The notes beneath the pieces are model-generated. The model saw nothing but the letters and a program-made list of their open reading frames with translations. It was not told the DNA's origin and ran no database searches. 64,000 nt of DNA. It comes from Cafeteria roenbergensis (Eukaryota > Sar > Bigyra > Bicosoecida > Cafeteriaceae). Where the stretch lies: positions 484,951 to 548,950 of the forward strand of contig VLTN01000020.1 of assembly GCA_008330645.1 (NCBI GenBank), in the 5' to 3' direction. The position numbers and the translations under genes are program-made. Positions 1 to 8,976 of this stretch are shown here, in pieces. Each line of letters starts with the position of its first letter. Within the stretch, counting starts at the first letter, position 1.

Positions 1-86
1 GCACTTGCGGAGCTCCGCAAGCAAACCACCCCCCACCCGATTGCTTCCGTTCCCGGAAGTCGCCCTCGGCAAACGTTCCGACCACC

Positions 87-1859
87 ATGAAGTACGTTGT
101 CGTGACCGGCGGCGTCGTGAGCGGGCTTGGCAAGGGAATCTCCATCAGCAGCCTCGGAGTGCTCCTTCGCGCCTGCGGTCTGCGCGTGACCTCCATCAAA
201 ATCGACCCCTACCTCGTGAGTTTTGCGCGTGCACCCGCACTCCATCGGGCACTCCAGTGCCCGCCGTGCCTCCCGCGAGCGGAGGGCTTGAATGCACTTG
301 CCCCACCGCGCCGAGCTGGCGCGCCGTTGCCGACTCGCAAACTGGCGTGTTGGCGACGCGCTCGGTTTTCATGGCGTTGCAAGGGGCCACCGCGCCCCCA
401 ACTCGAGGCCAGGCCCGGCAGCTGCAAAGCTCCTCACGCTGAGCGGCTGGGCGGGCCGCTCGCCGCTTCGGTCCTTCCGCAAACAGCCAGGGCAGCGCGT
501 CCGGCCAGCGGTCTTGCGGGTTGCAGCAAAATGCAATTCAAACGAGCGCCTCCTGCTCGGGTGTTTCCGGCCGTTCAGGGGCGTCTCGGGCTGCAAGCCT
601 GGAGCCGGCTCCCGGATGCGCGCCATTGCAGCCAATGCCGGGGAGGGGGGCGCGTCCAGACACTTCGGGCCTGCGTGACGGCCGCGTCCTGCCACCGGTT
701 GCGGCTGCGGACGCGCTCTCGCAGCGACTGCAGCGTTGGCTGCGCCGCCCGCTCGCCCCGTCACTGCTCCCCGGTCCTGCTTGCACCGCGCCTGCGCCCG
801 GCAGAACATCGATGCGGGCACCATGTCGCCCTACGAGCACGGCGAGGTCTTCGTCTTGGACGACGGCGGGGAGGTGAGAGCCGAGTTTGGACCTGCAGAG
901 CCTTGGGGGGAGCTGCTCGCTTTTGGGACAGCGTGGCCACACACCACTGGAGCGCTGTTTGCGTGATTGCGCCACCTCTTCGCGCAGGTCGACCTTGATC
1001 TGGGCAACTATGAGCGCTTCCTGGGCGTGCGGCTGACCCGGGAGCACAACATCACGACGGGCAAGGTCTACCAGCACGTGATCAACAGCGAGCGCCGCGG
1101 CGACTACCTCGGCAAGACTGTGCAGGTGATCCCGCACGTGACCCGCTGCGTGCAGGACTGGATCGAGCGCGTGGCCCAGCGCCCCGTGGACGGCTCGGAC
1201 CTGCCCCCCGACGTCTGCCTCGTCGAGGTGGGCGGCACCGTGGGCGACATCGAGTCGCTCGTCTTCCTCGAGGGCCTGCGCCAGCTCCGCAGCCGCGTCG
1301 GCGCCGAGAACCTCATGTTCTTCCACGTGTCGCTCGTCCCCGTGCTCGGCGCCGTCGGCGAGCAGAAGACCAAGCCCACCCAGCACAGCGTCAAGGAGCT
1401 CCGCTCCGTCGGCATCACTCCGGACGCCCTAATCTGCCGCTCCGGCCAGCCCCTCGAGCACTCCACCAAGTGAGCCACCCAGCTGCTGCGGAGCCCGCCC
1501 ACGCAAGCGCAGCGCCAGCGCCAATGCCAGCGCCAGCAGCAGCGCCAGCGCCAGCAGCAGCGCCAGCGCCAGCAGCAGCGCCAGCAGCAGCGCCAGCAGC
1601 AGCGCCAGCGCCAGCAGCAGCGCCAGCAGCAGCGCCAGCAGCAGCGCCAGCAGCAGCGCCAGCGCCAGCAGCAGCGCCAGCAGCAGCGCCAGCAGCAGCG
1701 CCAGCAGCAGCGCCAGCAGCAGCGCCAGCGCCAGCAGCAGCGCCAGCAGCAGCGCCAGCAGCAGCGCCAGCAGCAGCGCCAGCGCCAGCAGCAGCGCCAG
1801 CACCAGCGCCAGCAGCAGCGCCAGCACCAGCGCCAGCACCAGCGCCAGCGCTAGCGCCA

Positions 1860-1891
<32 letters not shown>

Positions 1892-3309
1892 TCCTCGCGT
1901 TTCCCTCCAACCGCCGCCACCGCGGGCGTGTGACTGCCGCGGCCAGGCTTTCCCCACCGGCCGCGGTCACACAGCTCAGCGAAGAGTGATTCAAGGGGCG
2001 ATTAATTTCGTCGCGTTCTCGGACCCTCACCGAGACGAGTCAGTGCTCCGCCCCTACATATTCGCAAGCTATCTATATATTGCTGGCCTTTGCGCCCCTG
2101 GCCTGCCGTTGCTGTCACGTGCGGTTTGCCCCCCCCCCCCCCCTCCGCTCGTTTCGCGCGCTGCCGTGCAGGGAGAAGCTCGCCCTCTTCACGCAGGTGC
2201 CCACCGCCAACGTGCTGGCGGTCCACGACGTGTCAAACATCTATCACGTCCCCATCATCCTGGCAGAGCAGGGCGCTCACTCCATCATTGCGACGACGCT
2301 GAAGCTTCCCGTGGCGGCGGCGCCGCGCCTGGACGCGTGGCGGTCGCTGGCGGCCTCTGTGGACGACGCGACGCTGACCACCCGCATCGCGCTAGTGGGC
2401 AAGTACACAGGCCTGAGCGACTCGTACCTGTCCGTGCTCAAGGCGCTGAAGCACGCTGCCATCGCCTGCGGGCGCAACCTCGCCGTCGACTGGGTCGAGG
2501 CGGAGATGCTGGAGCCAGTGCCCGACGCGGACGACGCCGCGCGCGCCGAGCGGCACGACGCCGCCTGGGCGGCCGTGCGCGGCGCCGACGGCATCCTCGT
2601 CCCGGGGGGCTTCGGCGACCGCGGCGTGCAGGGGAAGGTGCTGGCCATCAAGCACGCCCGCGAGACCAAGACGCCCTTCCTCGGCGTCTGCCTCGGCATG
2701 CAGTGTGCCGTCATCGAGCACGCCAGGCACGTGGCGGGCATGCCCGGGGCCAACAGCGCGGAGTTCGACGAGGCATGCGAGTCGCCCGTCGTCGTGTTCA
2801 TGCCGGAGGTGGACCCCACCACCATGGGCGGCACCATGCGCCTGGGCGCGCGCAAGACCCTGCTGCGCAGCCCGCCCACCAGCGAGCCCTCTCTCGCCCA
2901 GCAACTCTACGGCGAGGGCGTCACCTCGGTCATGGAGCGCCACCGCCACCGGTACGAGGTGAACCCCGAGGTGGTCGAGGCTCTGCAGGCCAAGGGCCTC
3001 CACTTCGTCGGCGTGGACGAGACCTCCACCCGCATGGAGATCGTGGAGCGGCCCCGCTCGGAGCATCCCTTCTTCCTCGGCGTGCAGTTCCACCCGGAGT
3101 TCCTCTCCCGCCCCATGCGTCCCTCCCCGCCCTTCCACGGCCTCCTCCTCGCCGCCTCGGGACAGCTGGACGCCGCCCTGCCCCTCCGCCCCGTTGGCGA
3201 CGACTCGGCCTGGGCCTTTAGCGCGCCGGCCGCCGCTGCCGCCGCTGCCGACGCCGCCCCTGCCGCCGCCGCCGCCGCTGCCGCCGCGTCCACGGCTGCA
3301 GCAGAGTAG
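87..3309 (+). CDS. CTPS: CTP synthase (glutamine-hydrolysing), four exons
   Basis: Makes CTP from UTP, ATP and glutamine in the cytosol, the last step of pyrimidine nucleotide synthesis. Exons 87-215, 805-873, 988-1469 and 2172-3309 join in frame to about 605 residues, close to the usual 550-600. The N-terminal synthetase domain starts [17 protein letters not shown] (P-loop) and continues over the first junction as IDPYL/NIDAGT. Later motifs are GGTVGDIES and [10 protein letters not shown]. The C-terminal class I glutamine amidotransferase domain has [10 protein letters not shown] with the nucleophile Cys near residue 400, and VQFHPEF with the His and Glu of the triad. All three introns begin GTGAG and end GCAG. 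Intron 3 (1470-2171) holds a long AGC/GCC tandem repeat and a run of fifteen C. The C terminus is an Ala-rich tail of low complexity. Identity is very secure; the junctions rest on family alignment and phase. Confidence 0.95.
1495..1893. repeat. AGCGCC/AGC tandem repeat inside CTPS intron 3
   Basis: About 400 bases made almost only of AGC and GCC trinucleotides arranged as AGCGCC hexamers and nonamers. The period is a multiple of three and there are no stops, so it reads as poly(Ala/Pro) on one strand and poly(Ala/Gly) or Leu/Ala on the other. It lies wholly within the intron defined by the donor at 1470 and acceptor at 2171, so it is not taken to be coding. The same hexamer recurs in the coding sequence of NCAPH near 22,050-22,100 and 22,795-22,830. 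Confidence 0.9.
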
Positions 3310-3515
3310 TCGCGGCCATGTGCTGTCGTCCCAGGGCATGTGCTCCTGCGCGCTGCCGCAGTGATGTGTGTGTGTGAATATCAACCAGACCCGCCAGCCG
3401 GCGCGGCTGCGTTTCGTAAGCATTGCATTTCATTCTTGTGAATCCACCCATAGCATCTTGTCGGCGCGCTTTTTTCAACGGAAAAACACATCCAGCCACA
3501 CACACCCCACGCCCC

Positions 3516-6500
3516 TCACAGCACGAGCAGGGTATCCGCAGCGCTTGCAACAGCCATGTCTCGGCACGCGGCCGCTGCCGCAGCCCGCACCCGCTCTGAC
3601 CCCGCTGCCACGGCGGCCACCCCGCGACGAGCAGCGCCCCCCGCCTCGCCCGCGCCCCCCGCCGCCGCGTCGTCGAGCCAGGACAGCTTGGACCGCGCCT
3701 CGACCCGCACGCGGCACGCGGGCTCTGCCAGCCGATGTGCCACCGCCGCCGCCGCCCTCACAGCTGCTTGGACCGCGTCATCCAGCTGCGTCGCCTCCTC
3801 CAACCGCAGCGGCGCGCCGCTCGGCTGGCCCGCGCAAGCCGCCTCGACCTCGGCGATCAGCTCTGCCGACCACTCACTGAGGCCCGAGTCCTCGGCGTCC
3901 GCAGCTGCCGCCTCTGCCGTTGCAGCCTTGAGTAGCGGGCGTAGCGCGGCCAGCGCCCCTGCCGCAGCTGCCGCCCGGCGGACGGCCGCACGGAGCGACT
4001 GCCCTGCCGACACGCACGCGCTCGTGACGCTCGCAGCGGCAGCGGCCACAGCAGGCGCGGGGTCCACTTTCCGCCGCAGGAGTGCGCCCAGCGTGCAAGG
4101 CTCCTGCCCTGGAGACTGCGGGCGAGCTGCGCCAGCGGCACCAGCTGCGGGTGCGGCGCTGGCAGCACCAGCGGCGCCAGCGGCTCCGGCGCCCCCGCTG
4201 TCGGCGGAGATCCATGCGCCGAGCACGAACAAGTCGCTTGCGACTGCGCACAACACGCCTAGACGCGCCCCACACCCCTCCACTGATACAACACCATCGC
4301 CCGCGCCAGCCAAGCCACCCACACCGCCGCCGCTTGCAGCTGTCCCCGCCACTGACGCGGAGGCGGTGCCAGAGGGTCTCGCTGTCAGGGCGCTGCTGGA
4401 ATCGCTGACGCGAGCCCAGAGGGACCTGTCGGCGGAAAGCTTCGCCGAGCCATCTGTCAAGGCTGGGCGATCGCGGCCTGTCGCCGGCGCATCAGCCTCG
4501 CATCGGCGGTCAATCTCCGCCTTTGCCTCCGCCATGGCCTCCGACGCCGCCCTCGCCACTGGCTCTGCCACCCGGAACTGCGAGGAAAGCAGCGCCGGCT
4601 GGCTCTGCCAGACGAGATCCGTCTCTGAGTTCAGCTCTGCCGCAGCTGCAGCACCCCAGGCGGCCACCCGAGCGATGGCTTGCAGGGTGAGGCCGCAGAG
4701 CTGCGGGGCCAGCTCCGGAATGAGCGCCTCCGCGTCTCTCACGCGCCACCCGCGTCCGGATGACGACGGCCCGCCAGACGAATGGGCCCACGGTCGCGCC
4801 GCAGCAGCTGCTGCCGCTGCAGGCACGGCCAAGCGCGTGGCCGGTAGGGCGAGGTAGCTGGCAGAGCCGGTTGTAGAGCCGGTGGCAGAGCCAGTGGCAG
4901 AGCCGCGATCCTGATCAGCGGGAGGCGCCGGGGCGCGGGCCAGGAACGAAGTGGGATCCTGCAACACGGCGGCAAGCTCTGCCAGAGCGTCGTCGGCCAG
5001 CACCGGGAACACGCTCGGCAGAGCCGCCTCCACGGCAGAGCTGAGCCGCTGCGTGGCCTGCGAGCCCTCGGAAGCGCGGAGCACGGCTGCCGCCGCGGCG
5101 TCGCTCGAGGCGGCTGCGCCTGCTGCGACGAGGGCTGTCGCGACGGCGGCTTCGATGTCGCGACGGACCGTGCCTGCCAAGTGAAGCGACGCCGCCATAA
5201 CGGCAGGGTCCTCCGGCCGCCAGGGCGCCCTGCCCGCCTCAACGACCGCCGCCGCCGCAGCCGCCACACCGGCCCACGTGGACGCCAGAGCCGACGCCGC
5301 GGCCGCTGCGGCGAGCGTATCATGCGAGTCGGCCTCTGGGGACGCTGTCGGGGCTGGTGGCGCCCGGGCGCAGGCGGCTGCTTGCGGCTCAGCTTGCGAG
5401 TCACCGCCCGGTCCCGAGCAGGTCACGAGCGCGTCGAGCTCGGCGCAGCGCATGCCCGCCGTGGCCGCGACCGTGGCCAGCGCCACGACGGCGGACATCG
5501 ACCCTGCGGTCCTGGACAGATCCTTGCGCGGTTTCACGAGCGACGAGGGGACCTGCATCGCCCTCTCGAGGGCCCCCTCTCCGCCTGCGGCCCATACTGC
5601 ATCGCCAGACGCAACGGCAGCAGTCATACAGTTGATCAGCATGTGACCGGCCTGTGATGGGTGGGCGACTTCGGCACTGATCGCGGCGCCGCTGCTGGCA
5701 CCGCCCTCGCGACGACCCGCCGCCCGGCCCACCCCAACGAGCCGCGGGGGCGCAACAGCATCCGTGGCAATGCCCGCGGCGGCGGCAGCGGCAGCGGCGG
5801 CCGCCACCCACTCCGCGCCTGACGCCGACCAGCACGACGACGTCGGGCCAGAAGCGGCTGCCTCCGCAGCCGCCTCGTCACAGGACCCCCAGTCAAGCAT
5901 GGCCGCGAAACCGCCGCCCTTGCCCGAGGCTGCGCGCGACAGCGCTGCGGTCACCGTCGCCTCGTCGGGCGACGCCGCCACCACCAGCCGGAGCAGAGAC
6001 GGCAGAGCCGCACGGGCGGCGCCCGCTGCCGCAGTGAGCCGCTGCGTGGCCTGGGCTGCGCAGGAGCGCGCCGGGGCGGCGACAGCGGGGTCGGTTGCGA
6101 GCAGAGCCGCGGCGGAGCGGAGAGCTCGCGAGGCATCAGCCAGCCATCGCGTGGACATCAGGAGCCGGTCTGCCGCCAGTCGGCACTTTGTCGCGATGGC
6201 AACGTCACCGTCGGCTTCTGGGTGACCGAGGCCTGACGCGCGGCTGACTGGGCGGTGACTCGCGGAGGAAGCAATGGATGCGCCACGGTCGGCAACGACG
6301 GAGGGGCCCTGCGCCGCTGCCACGCTGGCTGGGGCACCGCCCCCGGCCGCGGCGCGCCGGGGTTCCCCGCTGCCGGCGCGCGGAGCTGCTTCAGGCGCTG
6401 CGGCGGCGCCCGCTGCGGCGGCGCCCGCTGCCTCCTTGACAGCCGTCACGAGAACCGCGGCCGTTGCAGCCTCGTCGGCGGTTCGAAGGGCCGACATGCC

Positions 6501-7022
6501 CGCGCGCAGCTTCAAGAGCGCGTCCAGCCGTCGCTCAGCGCGGGCTGTGCGGGTCTGTGCCTCGTTCAGCAGCCGATGTCTCGCCCGCTGTCCGGCTGAC
6601 GCCGCTCGGAGTGCCTCTGCCAGACGCAGCGAGGGCGCCTCCACGACCCCCACGCGCGTCATGGCCGAGCCGAGGTCCTCGGCCAGTCGGCCAAAGTCCC
6701 CGAAGTGGCTCTGCACCACAGCGACAACCCGGCGGCGGGCGGCAGTGGTCACCGTGGCTAGGTGAGACCGCAACACGTCCAGCGGCACCCTGCCCAACGA
6801 GCCCGCCACGAAGGACGCGACGTCGAAGTCGTCGTCTGTCTCGTCGGTAATGCGGTGCGAGGCGGCCAGGTTAGCCTCGAGCTCGCCCGGCTTGGGCAAC
6901 GACCGCGACGGGACCCACAGCCCCTCGAGCAGCTGCGCGGACGAGAAGGCGAGCTCGGCATCGGCCTGCCTGCTTAGGATGCCAAGAGTCGCAGCCGTCG
7001 CGGGCTCGCGACCAGCGCGCAT
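3516..7022 (-). CDS. COG2: Conserved oligomeric Golgi complex subunit 2
   Basis: Subunit of the COG tethering complex, which holds retrograde vesicles at the Golgi. About 1168 residues from the Met at 7022, longer than animal COG2 (about 740) because of long Ala-rich stretches. Residues 65-90 (DFDVASFVAGSLGRVPLDVL) match the family's N-terminal DFDVDHFV motif. They are followed by a helical, coiled-coil-prone stretch with the family pattern of FGDFGRLAEDLGSAM. The rest is weakly conserved helical sequence with Ser/Ala inserts. The frame stays open upstream to 7466, but that part overlaps the start of the divergent gene and has no family similarity, so 7022 is preferred. No intron was needed. 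It converges on CTPS with about 206 bases between stops. The call rests mainly on the N-terminal domain. Confidence 0.75.
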   Translation of the reverse strand: MRAGREPATAATLGILSRQADAELAFSSAQLLEGLWVPSRSLPKPGELEANLAASHRITDETDDDFDVASFVAGSLGRVPLDVLRSHLATVTTAARRRVVAVVQSHFGDFGRLAEDLGSAMTRVGVVEAPSLRLAEALRAASAGQRARHRLLNEAQTRTARAERRLDALLKLRAGMSALRTADEAATAAVLVTAVKEAAGAAAAGAAAAPEAAPRAGSGEPRRAAAGGGAPASVAAAQGPSVVADRGASIASSASHRPVSRASGLGHPEADGDVAIATKCRLAADRLLMSTRWLADASRALRSAAALLATDPAVAAPARSCAAQATQRLTAAAGAARAALPSLLRLVVAASPDEATVTAALSRAASGKGGGFAAMLDWGSCDEAAAEAAASGPTSSCWSASGAEWVAAAAAAAAAAGIATDAVAPPRLVGVGRAAGRREGGASSGAAISAEVAHPSQAGHMLINCMTAAVASGDAVWAAGGEGALERAMQVPSSLVKPRKDLSRTAGSMSAVVALATVAATAGMRCAELDALVTCSGPGGDSQAEPQAAACARAPPAPTASPEADSHDTLAAAAAASALASTWAGVAAAAAAVVEAGRAPWRPEDPAVMAASLHLAGTVRRDIEAAVATALVAAGAAASSDAAAAAVLRASEGSQATQRLSSAVEAALPSVFPVLADDALAELAAVLQDPTSFLARAPAPPADQDRGSATGSATGSTTGSASYLALPATRLAVPAAAAAAAARPWAHSSGGPSSSGRGWRVRDAEALIPELAPQLCGLTLQAIARVAAWGAAAAAELNSETDLVWQSQPALLSSQFRVAEPVARAASEAMAEAKAEIDRRCEADAPATGRDRPALTDGSAKLSADRSLWARVSDSSSALTARPSGTASASVAGTAASGGGVGGLAGAGDGVVSVEGCGARLGVLCAVASDLFVLGAWISADSGGAGAAGAAGAASAAPAAGAAGAARPQSPGQEPCTLGALLRRKVDPAPAVAAAAASVTSACVSAGQSLRAAVRRAAAAAGALAALRPLLKAATAEAAAADAEDSGLSEWSAELIAEVEAACAGQPSGAPLRLEEATQLDDAVQAAVRAAAAVAHRLAEPACRVRVEARSKLSWLDDAAAGGAGEAGGAARRGVAAVAAGSERVRAAAAAACRDMAVASAADTLLVL

Positions 7023-7441
7023 TGCGTCTGGACCAAGAGGCGGGGGAGGGGGGCGCTGCGCCGAGCGGTCACCGGCGCCGCCCAGGAGCCCTTCGCTGGC
7101 TGCGCGCTCGACTTGCACAGAGCAAGCAAGGGTGTGAGAAGCTGCGCTCGGACCGAGCCGCCCAGCCCGCACGCGCGCAGCCCCTGCGAGGCCAAGGTGG
7201 CAGGGCGCGGCGGGGCAGGCGCGGCAGATTTCGTGGGTTCCTTGTTTGCCGTCGCGTGGCTCTGCTCGCCGGCCCCGAAACACACCTGTGGCCGCCGCGG
7301 AGACCGGGCACCTCGAGACGAAGCAGCCGCTGCCGTGGCCGGCGGCGCTGCTTGCTTGGCGCTGCAAGTGCTGACTGCGCAAGGCCCAAGCCTCTGAGAT
7401 CCGAGCCCGCCGGCGCGCTCTCGCGGAGTCGGCTCGCAGGC
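7023..7441. promoter_or_regulatory. Shared upstream region of COG2 and the thioredoxin-like gene
   Basis: About 420 bases between two divergently read start codons, so it must hold both promoters and both 5' leaders. No TATA box or other named motif could be recognised. Confidence 0.4.
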
Positions 7442-8160
7442 ATGGCTGCCACCGCCAAGGCCGCAAGCCCCGCTGCCGCCCCCCGCGAAGCCGCCTTCGT
7501 CAGCGAGTCGTGGGAGGAGGTGGAGCGGTCTCTGCGAGGCCTTGCGTCCTCGGAGGCTCAGCTCGTGGTGTTCGCGTCGGCGTGGCACCCCACGGGCTGC
7601 GCGTTCGGAGTCGCGGTCGCAACAGCGCGCAGCGAACACCGTTTCGCGCTGCCCGTGTCGGTCGTTCTTGCTGACGACGAGACCAAGGGCGCTGGCGCCT
7701 TCTTGTGCAGCCAGGGCGTCTTTGGCCCGCCCGCGATTGCCCTGTTTTCGGGCGGCGCATCGCACGCCGCCGCAATGCCCGTGGTGCTGCGAACCGAGTC
7801 CCTCGGCGACTTGACTGCCGGTGAGAGCTGCTCCGCAGCCAGCTTGCAGTGGACGGTGCGGCGCTGGCCCCGTGCTCGGGTGGGTGTGGGGCCCGCGTTC
7901 TCGCGGCACGCGGGCAGTTGCCTCCTGCAGACGGCGCCCTCCTGCCGCTGCCCCTGCGCGAGCAGGCCGCCCCGGCACGCTCGCAACCGCTCGTGCTCCC
8001 CAGCCGCGTGCGTTGATTCCCTGCAGTAGGAGGAGCACCCTCGGTGGACGCCTTGTGCGATTTGTGCCGCGAAGCCAACCGCCTGGCAGCCAGCGACGGC
8101 AACGAGGCCGCTTCGGCTGGGGAACCGCTCAGAGTTCCCGCGCACGGACTGACCAATTGA
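7442..8160 (+). CDS. Small thioredoxin-like protein, two exons
   Basis: Exons 7442-7820 and 8027-8160 join in phase 1 to give 170 residues. The intron starts GTGAGA and ends CTGCAG. The middle reads like a thioredoxin fold: a hydrophobic strand LVVFASAWHPTGC, a helix, then GVFGPPAIALFSGG, which resembles the PT-x-x-x-F-x-x-G segment after the cis-proline. Only one Cys is present where thioredoxins have CxxC, so a redox role is doubtful; a phosducin-like or structural thioredoxin domain is also possible. The start has a good context (gcATGgct). The second exon adds a short tail with CDLC. It is read away from COG2. Being spliced in frame to a clean stop supports a real gene; its function is not known. 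Confidence 0.6.
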
Positions 8161-8976
8161 GGCATGTGCCCCCCCTACCCCCTGCTGGCTGCAGCTGCGG
8201 GTGTGCGCGCCGGTGACGCGCGGCTGGCTCCAGAGCGGCGCTGCGGTGGGGCAGAATTGCAGTGACGCCCGCTGCCTTCCGCCGCCGCACCGCGCCGGGT
8301 CGGGCCGGGCCCAGTTGGGAGCGCGCGCCTGCGTCAACAGACGCCCCGCGCGGCCGGTGCGGCGGCAACCCTGCTGAACAGCTGCGCTCGGGTGCAAAGC
8401 CCCTCGGGCGCTCAACTGGCCTCCGCAGCGTCGCGCATTCGACAGAGCGACAGTGGTGGAGAGAGTGTCGTGTGTGTCGCGTGTGCGTGCTGGGGGTACC
8501 TGCTTCGCAACCGGCTTGCAAACCACAATACCGCCGCTGCCGCAAGTCGGGCCAGCCCGGCGGCGCTGCGCGCCGCTCCCAGCGGTCGTTGCTCGGCGGC
8601 GCTGCGTGCCGCTCCCAGCGGTCGTTGCTCGGCGGCGCTGCGTGCCGCTCCCAGCAGTCGTTGCTCGGCGGCGCTGCGTGCCGCTCCCAGCGGTCGTTGC
8701 TCGGCGGCGCTGCGTGCCGCTCCCAGCGGTCGTTGCTCGGCGGCGCTGCGTGCCGCTCCCAGCGGTCGTTGCTCGGCGGCGCTGCGTGCCGCTCCCAGCG
8801 GTCGTTGCTCGGCGGCGCTGCGTGCCGCTCCCAGCGGTCGTTGCTCGGCGGCGCTGCGTGCCGCTCCCAGCGGTCGTTGCTCGGCGGCGCTGCGTGCCGC
8901 TCCCAGCGGTCGTTGCTCGGCGGCGCTGCGTGCCGCTCCCAGCGGTCGTTGCTCAGCCGCGCTGCCACGCTTCCTG
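8161..8976. other. Spacer between two convergent genes, holding a minisatellite
   Basis: The 3' region between the thioredoxin-like gene and the asparagine-synthetase-like gene. Nearly half of it is the 36-base tandem repeat annotated separately. The open frames seen here on both strands are explained by that repeat and by lack of A/T-rich stops; no conserved protein was recognised. Confidence 0.7.
8560..8966. repeat. 36-base minisatellite, about 11 copies
   Basis: A partial first copy, then units starting at 8583 and every 36 bases to 8943, with a degenerate last copy. Each unit contains GGTCGTTGCTCGGCGG followed by a GCTGCGTGCCGCTCC block. Copies are almost identical; one at 8655 has CAGTCG for CGGTCG. 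The unit length is a multiple of three and stop-free in several frames, so the array reads as a 12-residue peptide repeat on either strand. It abuts the 3' end of the next gene (8977). Confidence 0.92.

Noticed and set aside
1415-1957. Ala/Gly or Leu/Ala repeat proteins antisense to CTPS, and an Ala-Pro repeat on the plus strand
   Set aside because: They come from the AGCGCC repeat inside an intron whose boundaries are fixed by the CTPS protein on both sides.
7023-7466. N-terminal extension of COG2 to 7466
   Set aside because: It overlaps the start of the divergent thioredoxin-like gene and lacks family similarity; the conserved part is covered from 7022.
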